Assembly (NCBI RefSeq): GCF_044904605.1
Contig: NZ_JADIKI010000023.1
Span: 992,001 to 1,056,000 of the forward strand
Direction of reading: 5' to 3'
Length of the DNA stretch: 64,000 nt
Origin: Dyella_B humi
GTDB lineage: Bacteria; Pseudomonadota; Gammaproteobacteria; Xanthomonadales; Rhodanobacteraceae
Numbering within the stretch: position 1 is the stretch's first letter; each line of letters begins with the position of its first letter. The translations under genes were made by a program, and so were the position numbers. The notes below the pieces were generated by a model that saw nothing but the letters and a program-made list of their open reading frames with translations, did not search any database and was not told the origin of the DNA. Positions 36,758 through 46,468 of this stretch are shown here, in pieces.

Positions 36758-39700
36758 ATGAACGCCATGTGCGGTATCGGGACACGGCGAATTTGGCGTG
36801 GGCTAGGTTGGCTCGCGCTGTTGGGGGTGTTTGGCGTGCCCGGCTTGGCACTGGCTTCGCCGGGATGCCAGGCACTTAATGGACAATCCGGCACCATTGC
36901 CGGATACGGATACGTCCAACTGCTCACCAACAGTCAGCAGGTCAATCAAGGCGACGTCGTAACGCTGACCACGCCGGGCCAAATTTTCTATGGTGGCTCC
37001 TTCCTGGCTATGACGGCCAACGGCAATACTGTCTCCGGCACAGAGAGTAATTCGGGCGCGGGCGCCGATAACCTCACCAACAACCTTGGCAGCTCGACTA
37101 CGTACAGCATTACCTGCAGATCGGTCGGTGCCACGATATCGGGTGTCAGCCCGTCTTCGGCGACTGCCGGCAGCACGGTGACCATTTCCGGTACCGGTTT
37201 CTGGGGTGCCTCTCAGGTGCTTTTCGGTGCGATACCGGCCACTTCGTTCACCGTCACCTATGGTGCCGCTCCGTTGATTACCGCAGCGGTGCCCAACGGT
37301 TCGGGTACGGTGACGATCACGGTGGTCACCGATGCGGGTACTTACACCGGCGGGTCGTTCACGTTTGCCTCACCCGCTGCAGGCCCGGTAAACACCAGCG
37401 TTGCATTCGATAGCAGCAACAACGCCATCCCTTTGAATACCAGCGGCAATCCCACAGCTGTTGCAGTGGTCAGTGCACCTACGCATGGCACGGCAAGAGC
37501 CACTGGAACGTCGATCACGTATTCGCCTACGGCCGGCTATACGGGATCTGACAGCTTTACCTATACGGCCAGCAATGCCGCCGGCACATCGACTGGCGCC
37601 ACGGTAACGATCACCGTCAATCCGCCACCGGTGCCCACGGTCGCCGCCGCATCGACAACGACGCCCTATAACGCGGCAACGAACATCAACTTGGCGAGCG
37701 CCATTTCGGGACTGGATATCACGGGCGTCAACATTGCGGGAAATCCCAGCCACGGCACGGCAAGCGTGTCGGGCGACACGGTGACCTACACGCCATCTGC
37801 GACGTTCTACGGTGGCACCGACAGCTTCACTTACACCGCGACCAACCCGGGCGGTACATCGACGCCAGCAACGGTTACGGTAACCGTGGGCGTGGTAGGT
37901 GCGCCTACTGTCATCGCCACATCGGCGACAACTCCGTACAACACCCCAGCCAGCATCAACCTGGCGAGCGCGATTTCGGGATTAGACATCACTGCCGTAA
38001 ATATCGCCAACGCACCGACGCATGGCACGGTGAGCGTATCGGGCGAAACAGTGACTTACACACCGTCCGCAACGTTCTATGGCGGTACCGATAGCTTTAC
38101 CTATACGGCAACGAATCCAGGCGGAACGTCTACACCTGCCACGGTTACCATAACGGTGGGCGCGGTAGCGGTGCCCGTGGTTGCCGCCAAGTCGGTGACG
38201 ACGCCGTATAACACCGCAGCGAGTATCAGTCTGGCGAGCGCCATTTCCGGAACGGATGTTACTAGCGTCAACGTCGCCAGCAATCCGGGCCATGGCACGG
38301 TGAGCGTGTCGGGCGAATCGATCACCTACACACCTGCTGCGACGTTCTATGGCGGCACTGACAGCTTCACTTACACCGCAACCAATCCGAGCGGCACGTC
38401 GTCTCCCGCGACAGTCACGGTGACCGTGGGCACGGTGGCAGCGCCTACGGCAACGGCCAAGTCGGTGACAACACCGTACAACACGGTAACGAGCATCAAT
38501 CTGGCAAGTGCCATTTCTGGTACGGACGTTACCGGCGTCAACGTCGCCAGCAATCCGAGCCACGGCACCGTGAATGTGTCGGCCGAAACGATCACGTACA
38601 CGCCGTCCGCGACGTTCTACGGCGGCACCGATACGTTTACATATACGGCGGCCAACCCGGGTGGAAACTCGGCGCCCGCGACGGTAACAGTTACGGTGAC
38701 GCCCTTGAGCACACCCGTTGCTGCGGCACATTCCGTAGCCACTACGGTAGGGACGCCGGTGCTCATCGAAGCGGCCGCAGAGGCAAGCAGTCCTCAGCCG
38801 TTGACCGGCTTGAATATAACGACACAGCCAACCCACGGAACCGCCGCGGCGAACGGTGAACAGGTCGTCTATACGCCAGCTTCCGGTTTTGTGGGCACGG
38901 ATACCTTCACCTACCAGTTGAGCAACCACTTCGGCGCGTCCACGCCGAGTGTCATCACGGTGACAGTGACTGCGGCGGGCAGCGCCTCGGGCCTGAGCCG
39001 CACGGTGACAACACAGCCTGGCAGTCCCGTATCGGTGAACCTGGCCGGCATTGCCCCTGGCACTTATGTCTCGTCGGCATTGCTGGGGCTGTCACCCGCC
39101 AGTGCGGGCACCGCAACGTTGAGCCAACCCGCCACGATGTCGTTTACGCCCGCGTCGACTTTCCACGGTCTCGCGCAGATCACGGCTGTACTGGTCGCAT
39201 CGAACGGGCAATCGCAGACGATCGATATTCTCGTGCTGGTGAGCAGCCAACCCGATCCGTCCCGCAACCAGGACGCGCTTGGCCTGATCGACGCTCAGAC
39301 CATGCAGGCCGAACGTTTCGCACAAGACCAGCTCAGCAACATTCAAAGTCGCTTGGACAGTCTGCATGATGGAAGCGAAACGGCACGTTTCAGCAACAAC
39401 CTTTCCATCAGTCTGGATGGCAAGCCTCTGAATGCGCCATCGGGCAACGTGTTAACCGGTGCATCGTCGCAAAATCAGGGACTCGCCGATATGCGCCCTG
39501 GCATCGGTGCGAGCGAAAGTGCCAGTGGCGAACACGCCTCGGCAAACGCAACATCCCAAGGCGATACGCAAGCTGCGAGTAAGGCGGCGTCGGGTCTGGG
39601 TGCATGGATCAATGGCACCGCAAACTTCGGCACGTTCGACGCGTATCGGCAAGCCGCGGGTTTCGATTCGGACAGCATCGCGGTCAGCGCGGGCGTCGAT

Positions 39701-40426
39701 CAGCGCATCGGCGAACACGCACTGGCAGGTTTCAGTCTCGGTTATAACCACGACAACAGCGAGATCAACAACGACGGCACGCGAAGCGTCGCACAGGGCT
39801 ACACCGCCGCTTTCTACGGCAGCTACCAACCGGCTTCTCACGTGTATCTCGACGGTGTCCTGGGTGGCGGCGGCTTGCGTTTCGACAGCAGCCGCCACGC
39901 GGCCGATAGCGGCACTGATTTGCTCGGACATCGCAATGGCAGCCAGTGGTTTGCCTCGCTCACGGCAGGTTACGAATACCAAACTGGCCTGTGGTCGATG
40001 TCGCCTTATGGTCGACTCGCCTGGTCGCTTTCGTCGCTCGACGGCTTCTCGGAAAACGGCGATGCCGCCGAGGCATTGACCTATGGTGCACAGACGGTAC
40101 GCACGTCGCAGGCGATAGTCGGCATTCGCGCAAGCGGTAAGATTCCGTGGAGCAACGGCCTGCTGATACCGCATGTACGGCTGGAGGTCGGCCACGATTT
40201 CCAAGGGACCAGCAACACCACATTGAGCTACGCCTTCGTGCCGTCGGCGGGTTCGTGGAGCGTTCTGTCGAATCCGTATACGGCGAGCGGAACCAGTGTA
40301 CAGGCAGGCTTCGGCGGCGATTTGCAGCTTCCGAATCATCTACTGATCACCACCGAATACGAGTACCTGCTGATGCCGCACGCACACGACCAGAGCATCC
40401 GGATCGGTGTGCAAAAGCAGTTTTAG
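36758..40426 (+). CDS. Autotransporter with tandem Ig-like repeats
   Basis: About 1,222 residues. A signal peptide (WLALLGVFGVPGLALA) is followed by an N-terminal domain, an IPT/TIG-like domain (GATISGVSPSSATAGSTVTI), one Big-type domain, four near-identical 90-residue cadherin/Big_9-like units and two diverged units. The passenger ends in a helical linker, and the last roughly 275 residues form a type V autotransporter beta-barrel ending in Phe. It is expected to be surface-exposed and adhesin-like. ATG 36758 or 36767 are both plausible; an upstream TTG at 36737 is less so. The stop overlaps the convergent kinase gene by four bases. Confidence 0.9.
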   Translation: MNAMCGIGTRRIWRGLGWLALLGVFGVPGLALASPGCQALNGQSGTIAGYGYVQLLTNSQQVNQGDVVTLTTPGQIFYGGSFLAMTANGNTVSGTESNSGAGADNLTNNLGSSTTYSITCRSVGATISGVSPSSATAGSTVTISGTGFWGASQVLFGAIPATSFTVTYGAAPLITAAVPNGSGTVTITVVTDAGTYTGGSFTFASPAAGPVNTSVAFDSSNNAIPLNTSGNPTAVAVVSAPTHGTARATGTSITYSPTAGYTGSDSFTYTASNAAGTSTGATVTITVNPPPVPTVAAASTTTPYNAATNINLASAISGLDITGVNIAGNPSHGTASVSGDTVTYTPSATFYGGTDSFTYTATNPGGTSTPATVTVTVGVVGAPTVIATSATTPYNTPASINLASAISGLDITAVNIANAPTHGTVSVSGETVTYTPSATFYGGTDSFTYTATNPGGTSTPATVTITVGAVAVPVVAAKSVTTPYNTAASISLASAISGTDVTSVNVASNPGHGTVSVSGESITYTPAATFYGGTDSFTYTATNPSGTSSPATVTVTVGTVAAPTATAKSVTTPYNTVTSINLASAISGTDVTGVNVASNPSHGTVNVSAETITYTPSATFYGGTDTFTYTAANPGGNSAPATVTVTVTPLSTPVAAAHSVATTVGTPVLIEAAAEASSPQPLTGLNITTQPTHGTAAANGEQVVYTPASGFVGTDTFTYQLSNHFGASTPSVITVTVTAAGSASGLSRTVTTQPGSPVSVNLAGIAPGTYVSSALLGLSPASAGTATLSQPATMSFTPASTFHGLAQITAVLVASNGQSQTIDILVLVSSQPDPSRNQDALGLIDAQTMQAERFAQDQLSNIQSRLDSLHDGSETARFSNNLSISLDGKPLNAPSGNVLTGASSQNQGLADMRPGIGASESASGEHASANATSQGDTQAASKAASGLGAWINGTANFGTFDAYRQAAGFDSDSIAVSAGVDQRIGEHALAGFSLGYNHDNSEINNDGTRSVAQGYTAAFYGSYQPASHVYLDGVLGGGGLRFDSSRHAADSGTDLLGHRNGSQWFASLTAGYEYQTGLWSMSPYGRLAWSLSSLDGFSENGDAAEALTYGAQTVRTSQAIVGIRASGKIPWSNGLLIPHVRLEVGHDFQGTSNTTLSYAFVPSAGSWSVLSNPYTASGTSVQAGFGGDLQLPNHLLITTEYEYLLMPHAHDQSIRIGVQKQF
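37631..38710 (+). repeat. Four tandem 270-bp coding repeats
   Basis: Units begin at 37631, 37901, 38171 and 38441, each exactly 270 bases and 90 codons. All share TTPYN...INLASAISG, then SHGT, TYTPSATFYGGTDSFTYTA and TVTVTVG. A diverged fifth unit begins near 38711. The uniform length suggests recent duplication and possible copy-number variation by recombination. Confidence 0.93.
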
Positions 40427-42267
40427 ACGATCAGGGACAGCGGCGCCTCAAAGCTGAGGCGCGCCCCGTTCCCCGGGGATGCCGTCACCTGTAAGGTGGC
40501 GCCGAGCCTGCTGGCACGAACGCGCAAGCTCGGCATCCCGGCGCCTCGCGTCGTCAAGTTGCCCGGGTCGAATCCTTGCCCGTCATCGCGCACGTCCACA
40601 CTTAGGTTTTCGCCATCGCGACGAATACACACATGTACCAGCGATGCGCGGCTATGCTTGAGTACATTGGTCAGCGCCTCCTGCAAAAAACGCAACAACT
40701 CCAGTACTCGCATGGCGCCGAGGCTCAGATCGTCGACACCTTCCACCGTCCATCGGCTATCGATGGCGGCCGCTTCGAAACGCTGGCTCCATCGATGCCG
40801 TAGCGGCGCGATCTGATCGGCCAGATCACTGTCCCGCTCGTGCGTGGTGGTATCGATGATCAGGCGCAAGTCATCACGCAGTTCCTTAAGCGTGGCAACC
40901 ACTTGCGCAGGTTCTGGCTGACGTCGAGGATCTTCGAGCGTGCTGATGGCGGCGAGCAGGCTGCCGCCGAAGCCGTCGTGCAAATCGCGAACCAGATTGA
41001 GGCGCTCCCCGATGCGGACATTATTGAGAGCAAGGCCGTGTTCGCGCTTTAGTGTCTCCGTCAATGTATGCGTGGCGGCATCGACTTCGCGCTGCAGCTC
41101 CACGTTGTAATTTTCCGCACGCCGCATGGCCACCGCAAAGCGATAAGCAAGAGCGAAGCCCATGCCGATGATGGTAAGAGGCGAGGTATCCACCAACAGA
41201 TAGTTGTCGCTCTTAATGACGCCAAACAGCAGCAGCAGATCATGTACGGATATGACGATAGGAATCAGCAGGCTGCCAGCCAGCGCGTAATAGTCGGTGC
41301 GCGGATGTCGCAACGTATAGCCCATAAAGCCAACGATGGCGGCGTAATACGTGAGCGAACCGATAATGACATCAACATTGCGATAGCGCCCTGCCCAATG
41401 CGGGCACAGTAGGGCGAAGCTCAGTAACGCCACGCAGAGCATCAGCATGCATCGCTCGAAGCGTCGCCATTGGTGGCCTGCATAACGAAGCAGAAAGATG
41501 GCAAACGTCACCGCTGCAGTGGCCCAAAGTGCAGCGTTGATAGCTTCCCACGCATCGGTGTTGTCGAATGGCCACGGGCTTGAAACGATGAAATTGATCG
41601 AGTACAGCGAGGAAAACAACGTACTCAGCGCGTACCAGCCGTAATAACTGTCTTTGCGACGCAACAGCCAGAGGATGAGAAACAAGCCCCCAAACACCAC
41701 GCTGACCGATTGATCAAACCATTGCACATCGTATCGCCGGAACTCGCCGCGACGTTGCAGCGCCTGTACCAGCGCAGGGTCGCCGATCGTCACGGCGCCC
41801 AGTCCAGGCTGATAGGCAGCAACCCCCGATACACGCACCATCAACTCGTTTTGCCCGTTATGAAGCAGCGGCCTATCGAGCAAAAAGTACTGTGGCCGGA
41901 TCCAACTGCGCGAAAGCGGCTCGGTGAGATGCGTATCGCTGTAAATAAGGCTGCCATTGACGTACAGCGCGTACGCCGAATTGACGTAGTCGACGAGCAA
42001 GCCTGCCGGCTTATCGGTACTGGCCTGGTTCCATCGCAGTCGATACCACACGACACCGTCATGATGCGGCCAGCGCGCATCCCATAGATCGATCAGTTTG
42101 ACCGGTGTCCAGCCATCGACCGGCGGCGTTCGCGAATGCCAGTCAGCAGGTGCAGCATCGGCGGATTGAAGCTCGATGGTGGCATCGCTCGACACCAGTG
42201 TTTGTTCTGCGGCGGCGGGGCATACAAACCACGCACATGCGAGTAACACAGCGAATACCGCACGCAT
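40423..42267 (-). CDS. NarX-type sensor histidine kinase
   Basis: The 614-residue protein has a signal peptide and a periplasmic jelly-roll-like domain (7TMR-DISM extracellular type). About seven membrane helices, a HisKA_3 dimerisation helix with the phospho-acceptor in VRDLHDGFGG, and a HATPase_c domain (EALTNVLKHSRAS; DDGQGF) follow. It should phosphorylate the NarL-type regulator encoded two bases upstream. The layout resembles 7TM-DISM carbohydrate-sensing kinases. The ATG at 42267 is preferred because it lies two bases after the regulator stop. Confidence 0.92.
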   Translation of the reverse strand: MRAVFAVLLACAWFVCPAAAEQTLVSSDATIELQSADAAPADWHSRTPPVDGWTPVKLIDLWDARWPHHDGVVWYRLRWNQASTDKPAGLLVDYVNSAYALYVNGSLIYSDTHLTEPLSRSWIRPQYFLLDRPLLHNGQNELMVRVSGVAAYQPGLGAVTIGDPALVQALQRRGEFRRYDVQWFDQSVSVVFGGLFLILWLLRRKDSYYGWYALSTLFSSLYSINFIVSSPWPFDNTDAWEAINAALWATAAVTFAIFLLRYAGHQWRRFERCMLMLCVALLSFALLCPHWAGRYRNVDVIIGSLTYYAAIVGFMGYTLRHPRTDYYALAGSLLIPIVISVHDLLLLFGVIKSDNYLLVDTSPLTIIGMGFALAYRFAVAMRRAENYNVELQREVDAATHTLTETLKREHGLALNNVRIGERLNLVRDLHDGFGGSLLAAISTLEDPRRQPEPAQVVATLKELRDDLRLIIDTTTHERDSDLADQIAPLRHRWSQRFEAAAIDSRWTVEGVDDLSLGAMRVLELLRFLQEALTNVLKHSRASLVHVCIRRDGENLSVDVRDDGQGFDPGNLTTRGAGMPSLRVRASRLGATLQVTASPGNGARLSFEAPLSLIV

Positions 42268-42269
42268 GC

Positions 42270-42968
42270 TCACAGCAATCCCATGGCCTTGGCTTCGAAC
42301 ACCGCGGCAGTGCGCGAGCTTACGGCCAGTTTGCGATAGATGCTCTTCGTATAGCCTTCGATAGTGAAGCGAGAGAGACCGGTAAGATCGGCGATCTCGC
42401 GATTGCTGAATCCGCGCGCCACGAATTGCAGAATTTCCGATTCACGCTCCGATAGCGATGTGTCGCTCTTGATCGACAATTCGGCAGAAGACGGCGTCGG
42501 CGCGAGATGCTCTGACGACGCGAGCGAAACGAAGGCGAGGATACGACGTGCGATGAGCGGATCAATCAATGCGCCGCCACGACGAATGCTCTGCAATGCG
42601 GCGCGAAGCTCCGTATCGTCGCGCTCTTTCATCAGATACCCGACAGCTCCGGATCGAAGCGCCGCCAACACCACTTCTTCATGTCCCCACGCCGAGATGG
42701 CTACGGTGATCGTGTCGGAATGGTGCTGCTCGATCCAGTTGATGAGTTCGAGTCCATTGCCATCTGGCAATCCAATATCAATGAGCGCGAGGCGGGGGTT
42801 GAAGTCTGAGACGGCGGCTTTGGCATTGGCGACGCTGTCCGCAACCATGATGCTGTCAGTCGAGCCGACCAATTCAAGCAAGAGTTGAACGAGGCGTCGC
42901 TGCGTAGGCTCATCGTCCTCGACGATCAGCACACGATCGAATGCAATGTGATCCCCTGTAGAGACCAT
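42270..42968 (-). CDS. NarL/LuxR-family response regulator
   Basis: The 232-residue protein has a receiver domain (VLIVEDDEPTQRR; the phospho-Asp in LALIDIGLPDGNG; Lys in MKERDD) and a LuxR-type helix-turn-helix (LSERESEILQFVARGFSNRE). It is the partner of the kinase encoded immediately downstream. The spacing of only two bases implies an operon. Target genes are unknown; the neighbouring autotransporter is a candidate by position only. Confidence 0.95.
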   Translation of the reverse strand: MVSTGDHIAFDRVLIVEDDEPTQRRLVQLLLELVGSTDSIMVADSVANAKAAVSDFNPRLALIDIGLPDGNGLELINWIEQHHSDTITVAISAWGHEEVVLAALRSGAVGYLMKERDDTELRAALQSIRRGGALIDPLIARRILAFVSLASSEHLAPTPSSAELSIKSDTSLSERESEILQFVARGFSNREIADLTGLSRFTIEGYTKSIYRKLAVSSRTAAVFEAKAMGLL

Positions 42969-43153
42969 GCCCCTTACCCCTGACTAACTTCGGGGTCAAT
43001 GTTACTCAAGTCGACCGCCGAACGGAGCCAGTGCGCTTTCTTCCGGCACCGCAAGAAATGGCGAGGATGTGACGAAAAGCCACCCTAAGCATTTGAAGAT
43101 CATGGAGAAACACGGGGCGACCTGCCATGAAGCCGATCGTGTGTCATTGCACC

Positions 43154-43185
43154 GTAATGTCTGTTTTGGGTCGTGAGCGGACACC
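43154..43185. repeat. Dispersed degenerate palindrome, copy 3
   Basis: GTAATGTCTGTTTTGGGTCG then TGAGCGGACACC has arms TGTCTG / AGCGGACA around a TTTTGGGTCG centre, as in copies 1 and 4. Confidence 0.6.
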
Positions 43186-43210
43186 TCCATTTCGTCAGGT
43201 TTGTAACATA

Positions 43211-43236
43211 GCGCCGGCACGAATGCCGGCGCTTTT
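43211..43236 (+). terminator. Strong hairpin with T-run
   Basis: The stem GCGCCGGCA / TGCCGGCGC with a four-base loop is followed by TTTT. Only minus-strand genes flank it, so it would terminate a plus-strand transcript that has no visible gene, or simply be an isolated hairpin. Confidence 0.55.
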
Positions 43237-43451
43237 GATTAGCTCACCCTTTGCGCAAAGCACTGGGCTACTGCTGATGAATCTACTAGGGCCACAAACG
43301 CAGGAGCCATTGCAGGACGCATCAATCAGCGAGGAGATCCTGCTCAAAACATAGGGCGATGTGCACTTTGGCAAAGTGACTTTGCGCGCCTCTATAAGTG
43401 TCAGATCCAGGCTAGCTTTGACGGTCAATATGACCCATGTTTTGTTGTGCG

Positions 43452-45494
43452 TCACTGAACGTTCGAATAGATAACGGCTAACGTGTTTACAGAAGTTAGG
43501 GGTTTTCCACCGGTAACGTCCTGTATGTAGAAGGTGGTGCCATTAGCCACCCAGGTGCCTGTAACCGCGCTACCTGCAGCGGCACCACCCGAAAATAATG
43601 TACCGCTCGGCGAATCCATATGAATTTCTACATTGGTGACGGAAGGAATGGCCGTAGCGTCCCAATAGATCGTGGTCACAGCAAGTTTCGAGGCGTTTCC
43701 CATCATGGGGTTGGGATAGGCGTAGGCCACAATGTTCTTGCTGTTAGTGAAATTCGAGATTCCTTCGCCGTACCAATGACCCTTGGCTGTGGGGCCCGTA
43801 TAGGCAATCGTTCCCCATTCCGCGGCGAAATTATCCGTGGTTGCTAGAAAAGAAGTTGGATCGGCGTAACTGGTGGAACTACCCTCGTGCCATGAGATGC
43901 CAGTAGGTAATGTTTGATTGAAGACCTTTGTCCCGGACGCAGTAAAGCTCACCTGAAATAGATCGTAGCCGGAATCCCCCAGCGTGGGAGGCGTACCATC
44001 AGTTAGTGAATCACTTGCGAACCATTGCGTGCCAGCAAGTACGCGTCGGGAGAGTAGTTGTTGCATGTAGTCATAGTATTGATTTGTGTACGGGTTGGAT
44101 AACTCGTCTGTATTCGCTTCTCCGATAAAAATTTTCTGCGAGGGAATGGCGTAGTCTCCAGGATAGTTCTTGGTGTCTGCGTGTATTACCGCATCGAGCA
44201 AGACATTCATATCCGCTGCGGCGTTTTGCAATGGATAGCCGGCACCACCGTAACCTTCAATGCCGATGAGATCGGGCATTGTGTAGCCGCTTCCTGGTGC
44301 GAACCAAGACTTGAAGTTCTTAATGATCGGAATTTCAGCCGATGTGCCGGGCGAAACAGGGGACCCGATCAGATAGAGGCCCGCAAACGCCGTTGTAGAT
44401 CCATTCCAGTGCACTAGATTGTAGAACCAGTTCCAATATTTATTGAAAAAAACTTGGTGAGTCTCCACTCCTCCGGGGCTAGTTTTAACGATGGGATTGA
44501 ACTCTGGTGCCAGGATAAATCCAAGCACGCGAGGATCTTTGTAATACGACCCGATGGGTCCGTCAGTTAAACCTATAGTGGAGAGCTCAGTAGTCATCAC
44601 ATTTCCGTAAATTGCAGCCGGATCGATGAGACTATGAATAAAGTTGAGAGCCCCGTCAGTAGCTGGCGTCACATCGTATTGATCGGCTAGGCCATTCCAC
44701 GAAGCGCGGCCGTCGGTACTTTCGCGATAAGGGCTTGTTGCAATGACGAAAATAACCTTCAAGTCATTTGCTGCGGCAATGCGAAGAAGAATTTCCTGTG
44801 CCGCGGCGTACTGTGGCGAAGGATAGTTAATAGGGTCATATGAGAAGCCTCCACCATGCTGGCTTTGCCATCCATCGTTGTCCGGCAACGCTACAGTGAT
44901 GGTGTCAATGCCCGATGCGCGCATAGTCTGCATTTCGTTGTTGATGGACCATACCATTTGCTGACGAGGACTGGGGCTGCCAGCGTCATCTGCAAGCTGC
45001 GCCCAGAACGATCCGAGAAATTCGTGGAAGTAAATCGAATGAAACACGGCTGGTTGGCTTGAAGACGACGGAGAGCCGCGAGTGATAGTTACTGGTCCAG
45101 CAAATTGATTACCAGCGGTCGGGCTCACCACATAAAAGCGTAACCCCTGTGTCGCCAAGAGACTTTGGAGAGTTGGATCATTAATTCTGAAGGACAACGC
45201 TCCAGTTACGGAGCCAGGAAGGTAAGTAATGTTGGGTGGGCTTACCGAGAGCAAAATGTTCGATCCAGTCGTTGATCGAATATCAACATACGTATTGGCG
45301 TCGAAGTCTGTGCCATACAGCAAGATTCCGTAGTTGTCGTAGTCAACCGTCTGGCCGGAAGACAGGGTGGGTGCGGGGGCCGTGGTAGTCGATTGCGTCG
45401 GAGGCGCAATGACCACGGGAGTGGTTGTAGTCGGTTCGGCTGGAGTTGCAGCGAGCGGCAACACGACGAGTATGAGTAGAAGAATTTTACGCAT
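43452..45494 (-). CDS. Secreted TIM-barrel-like (glycoside hydrolase-like) protein, low GC
   Basis: The 680-residue protein has a signal peptide (ILLLILVVLPLAATPAEP), a Thr/Pro-rich linker, an IPT/Ig-like domain of about 100 residues and a large alpha/beta part. The motifs FHEFLGSFWAQL, GFILAPEFNPIV, DLIGIEGYG and FIGEANTDE place acidic residues at strand ends as in clan-A glycosidases (GH5/GH39-like), but no family is assigned. A C-terminal beta domain ends in FYIQDVTGGKPLTS. It is visibly more AT-rich than its neighbours (for instance 21 G+C in the 60 bases from 44401), suggesting transfer. Confidence 0.65.
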   Translation of the reverse strand: MRKILLLILVVLPLAATPAEPTTTTPVVIAPPTQSTTTAPAPTLSSGQTVDYDNYGILLYGTDFDANTYVDIRSTTGSNILLSVSPPNITYLPGSVTGALSFRINDPTLQSLLATQGLRFYVVSPTAGNQFAGPVTITRGSPSSSSQPAVFHSIYFHEFLGSFWAQLADDAGSPSPRQQMVWSINNEMQTMRASGIDTITVALPDNDGWQSQHGGGFSYDPINYPSPQYAAAQEILLRIAAANDLKVIFVIATSPYRESTDGRASWNGLADQYDVTPATDGALNFIHSLIDPAAIYGNVMTTELSTIGLTDGPIGSYYKDPRVLGFILAPEFNPIVKTSPGGVETHQVFFNKYWNWFYNLVHWNGSTTAFAGLYLIGSPVSPGTSAEIPIIKNFKSWFAPGSGYTMPDLIGIEGYGGAGYPLQNAAADMNVLLDAVIHADTKNYPGDYAIPSQKIFIGEANTDELSNPYTNQYYDYMQQLLSRRVLAGTQWFASDSLTDGTPPTLGDSGYDLFQVSFTASGTKVFNQTLPTGISWHEGSSTSYADPTSFLATTDNFAAEWGTIAYTGPTAKGHWYGEGISNFTNSKNIVAYAYPNPMMGNASKLAVTTIYWDATAIPSVTNVEIHMDSPSGTLFSGGAAAGSAVTGTWVANGTTFYIQDVTGGKPLTSVNTLAVIYSNVQ

Positions 45495-45639
45495 GTCAGC
45501 TTCCTTGTGAGTGGTGCTCTATTGAGGGATTTTAAAAAATAACGGGCACGTCTTACTGCTTCGCAAAGTCGGAGGTGCATTCCTGGCTCAGCAATCACAA
45601 AAAAAGAGAGTCTCGCTCGCTACGACCTCTCGATTCAAA

Positions 45640-45978
45640 TTAAATAAAGCCTAGTGGCAGCGGTATGCCCGGGGGAAATACAACCCCGGACGAGCAGGTG
45701 TAGGGGCGTCCGTCAAGGAGTCCTTCATGGCACATCGGACAAACGGTTAGGATCCCCATCAAGCCCCCTTTCTTTCCTGAAGGACGTCCGCTTTGGGCGG
45801 CGGACATTCCTGAAAGTTGCTTCACCCAGCCCGTCACTTTGGCAGTGCCAGTAATGGGGCTAAGGGCGTACGTGCCTCCAAAGAAACGGCTGGTCTCTAC
45901 GGTGCCATCATCTTTCCGGACTATTGAGACAAAGCCATCTCTCTCATACGCACCTTCGCTTGCTTGAATCTGCCACAA
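45640..45978 (-). CDS. Hypothetical protein, possibly a remnant
   Basis: A 112-codon frame opens only with TTG and contains a CPMCHEGLLDGRPYTCSSG stretch that resembles a small zinc knuckle. A copy of the dispersed palindrome lies inside it (45781-45810) and another just upstream (45981-46010). The lack of an ATG and the embedded repeat argue that this is a degraded gene or chance frame. Confidence 0.35.
   Translation of the reverse strand: MWQIQASEGAYERDGFVSIVRKDDGTVETSRFFGGTYALSPITGTAKVTGWVKQLSGMSAAQSGRPSGKKGGLMGILTVCPMCHEGLLDGRPYTCSSGVVFPPGIPLPLGFI
45781..45810. repeat. Dispersed degenerate palindrome, copy 5
   Basis: AGGACGTCCGCTTTGGGCGG then CGGACATTCC has arms GTCCGC / GCGGAC around TTTGGGC. 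Confidence 0.55.
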
Positions 45979-45980
45979 AA

Positions 45981-46010
45981 TTTCCGCCTTGGGTCGGAAG
46001 CGGACCTAAT
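45981..46010. repeat. Dispersed degenerate palindrome, copy 4
   Basis: TTTCCGCCTTGGGTCGGAAG then CGGACCTAAT contains the shared GGGTCGNAAGCGGAC half. Confidence 0.55.
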
Positions 46011-46084
46011 GGATTCCTTGCCACCTAAGCATTGCCACTTCCATATGGCTTGCCGCAATCCACCCCAAGCAGCCAAGAACGCGG

Positions 46085-46468
46085 CTAAGTAGCCGGCGTT
46101 TCAAGGCTATGCTCCGTGGGCTGGGGCGTGATGGTCATCACCTTGAGCCGATCGGACCCTTCAAAGCGGTGCCAGACACCCATAGGTATAACAATGAGTT
46201 CATGTCCAGCGAGGAAGAACCGCTCTTCCTTGGTATTTGTCAGCAGGACAATGGTGGTTGTCCCACCCAGCACCATGACAACTTCGTCGCCGTTGGGGTG
46301 GCGCTCCCATTCGCTAGAACCGGAGTAGTAGCTTACATACACGGCGCCGTCTCGGTACGGTGCGACCTTAGCAAATGCTTCGCTGGCGTCCTGGCCGAAC
46401 GCCATCTCTGGAGATCGATTCGGTAAGTGCTTCAAGCCGGACAGGACTTGGGTAAGTGATTTTTTCAT
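46085..46468 (-). CDS. Cupin domain protein
   Basis: The 127-residue protein has one cupin barrel: GSSEWERHPNGDEVVMVLGG (motif 1, in which one His is present and Glu follows) and HELIVIPMGVWHRFEGSDRL (motif 2). Such proteins bind a metal and act as sugar- or oxalate-related enzymes or sensors; the role here is unknown. ATG 46468 is used because the frame upstream to 46648 lacks plausible protein features. Confidence 0.8.
   Translation of the reverse strand: MKKSLTQVLSGLKHLPNRSPEMAFGQDASEAFAKVAPYRDGAVYVSYYSGSSEWERHPNGDEVVMVLGGTTTIVLLTNTKEERFFLAGHELIVIPMGVWHRFEGSDRLKVMTITPQPTEHSLETPAT

Larger units (their letters stand above)
42969..43451. other. Intergenic region with a palindrome and a strong hairpin
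   Basis: It holds a copy of the dispersed palindrome (43154-43185) and a strong hairpin followed by TTTT (43211-43236). No convincing gene is seen on either strand. Confidence 0.5.

Noticed and set aside
37631..38710. CRISPR-like regular repeats
   Set aside because: Units are 270 bases, contiguous and in frame in a protein gene; there are no spacers or cas genes.
40442..40461. GCGCCTC/GAGGCGC hairpin as a terminator of the autotransporter gene
   Set aside because: It lies within the kinase coding region and has no T-run.
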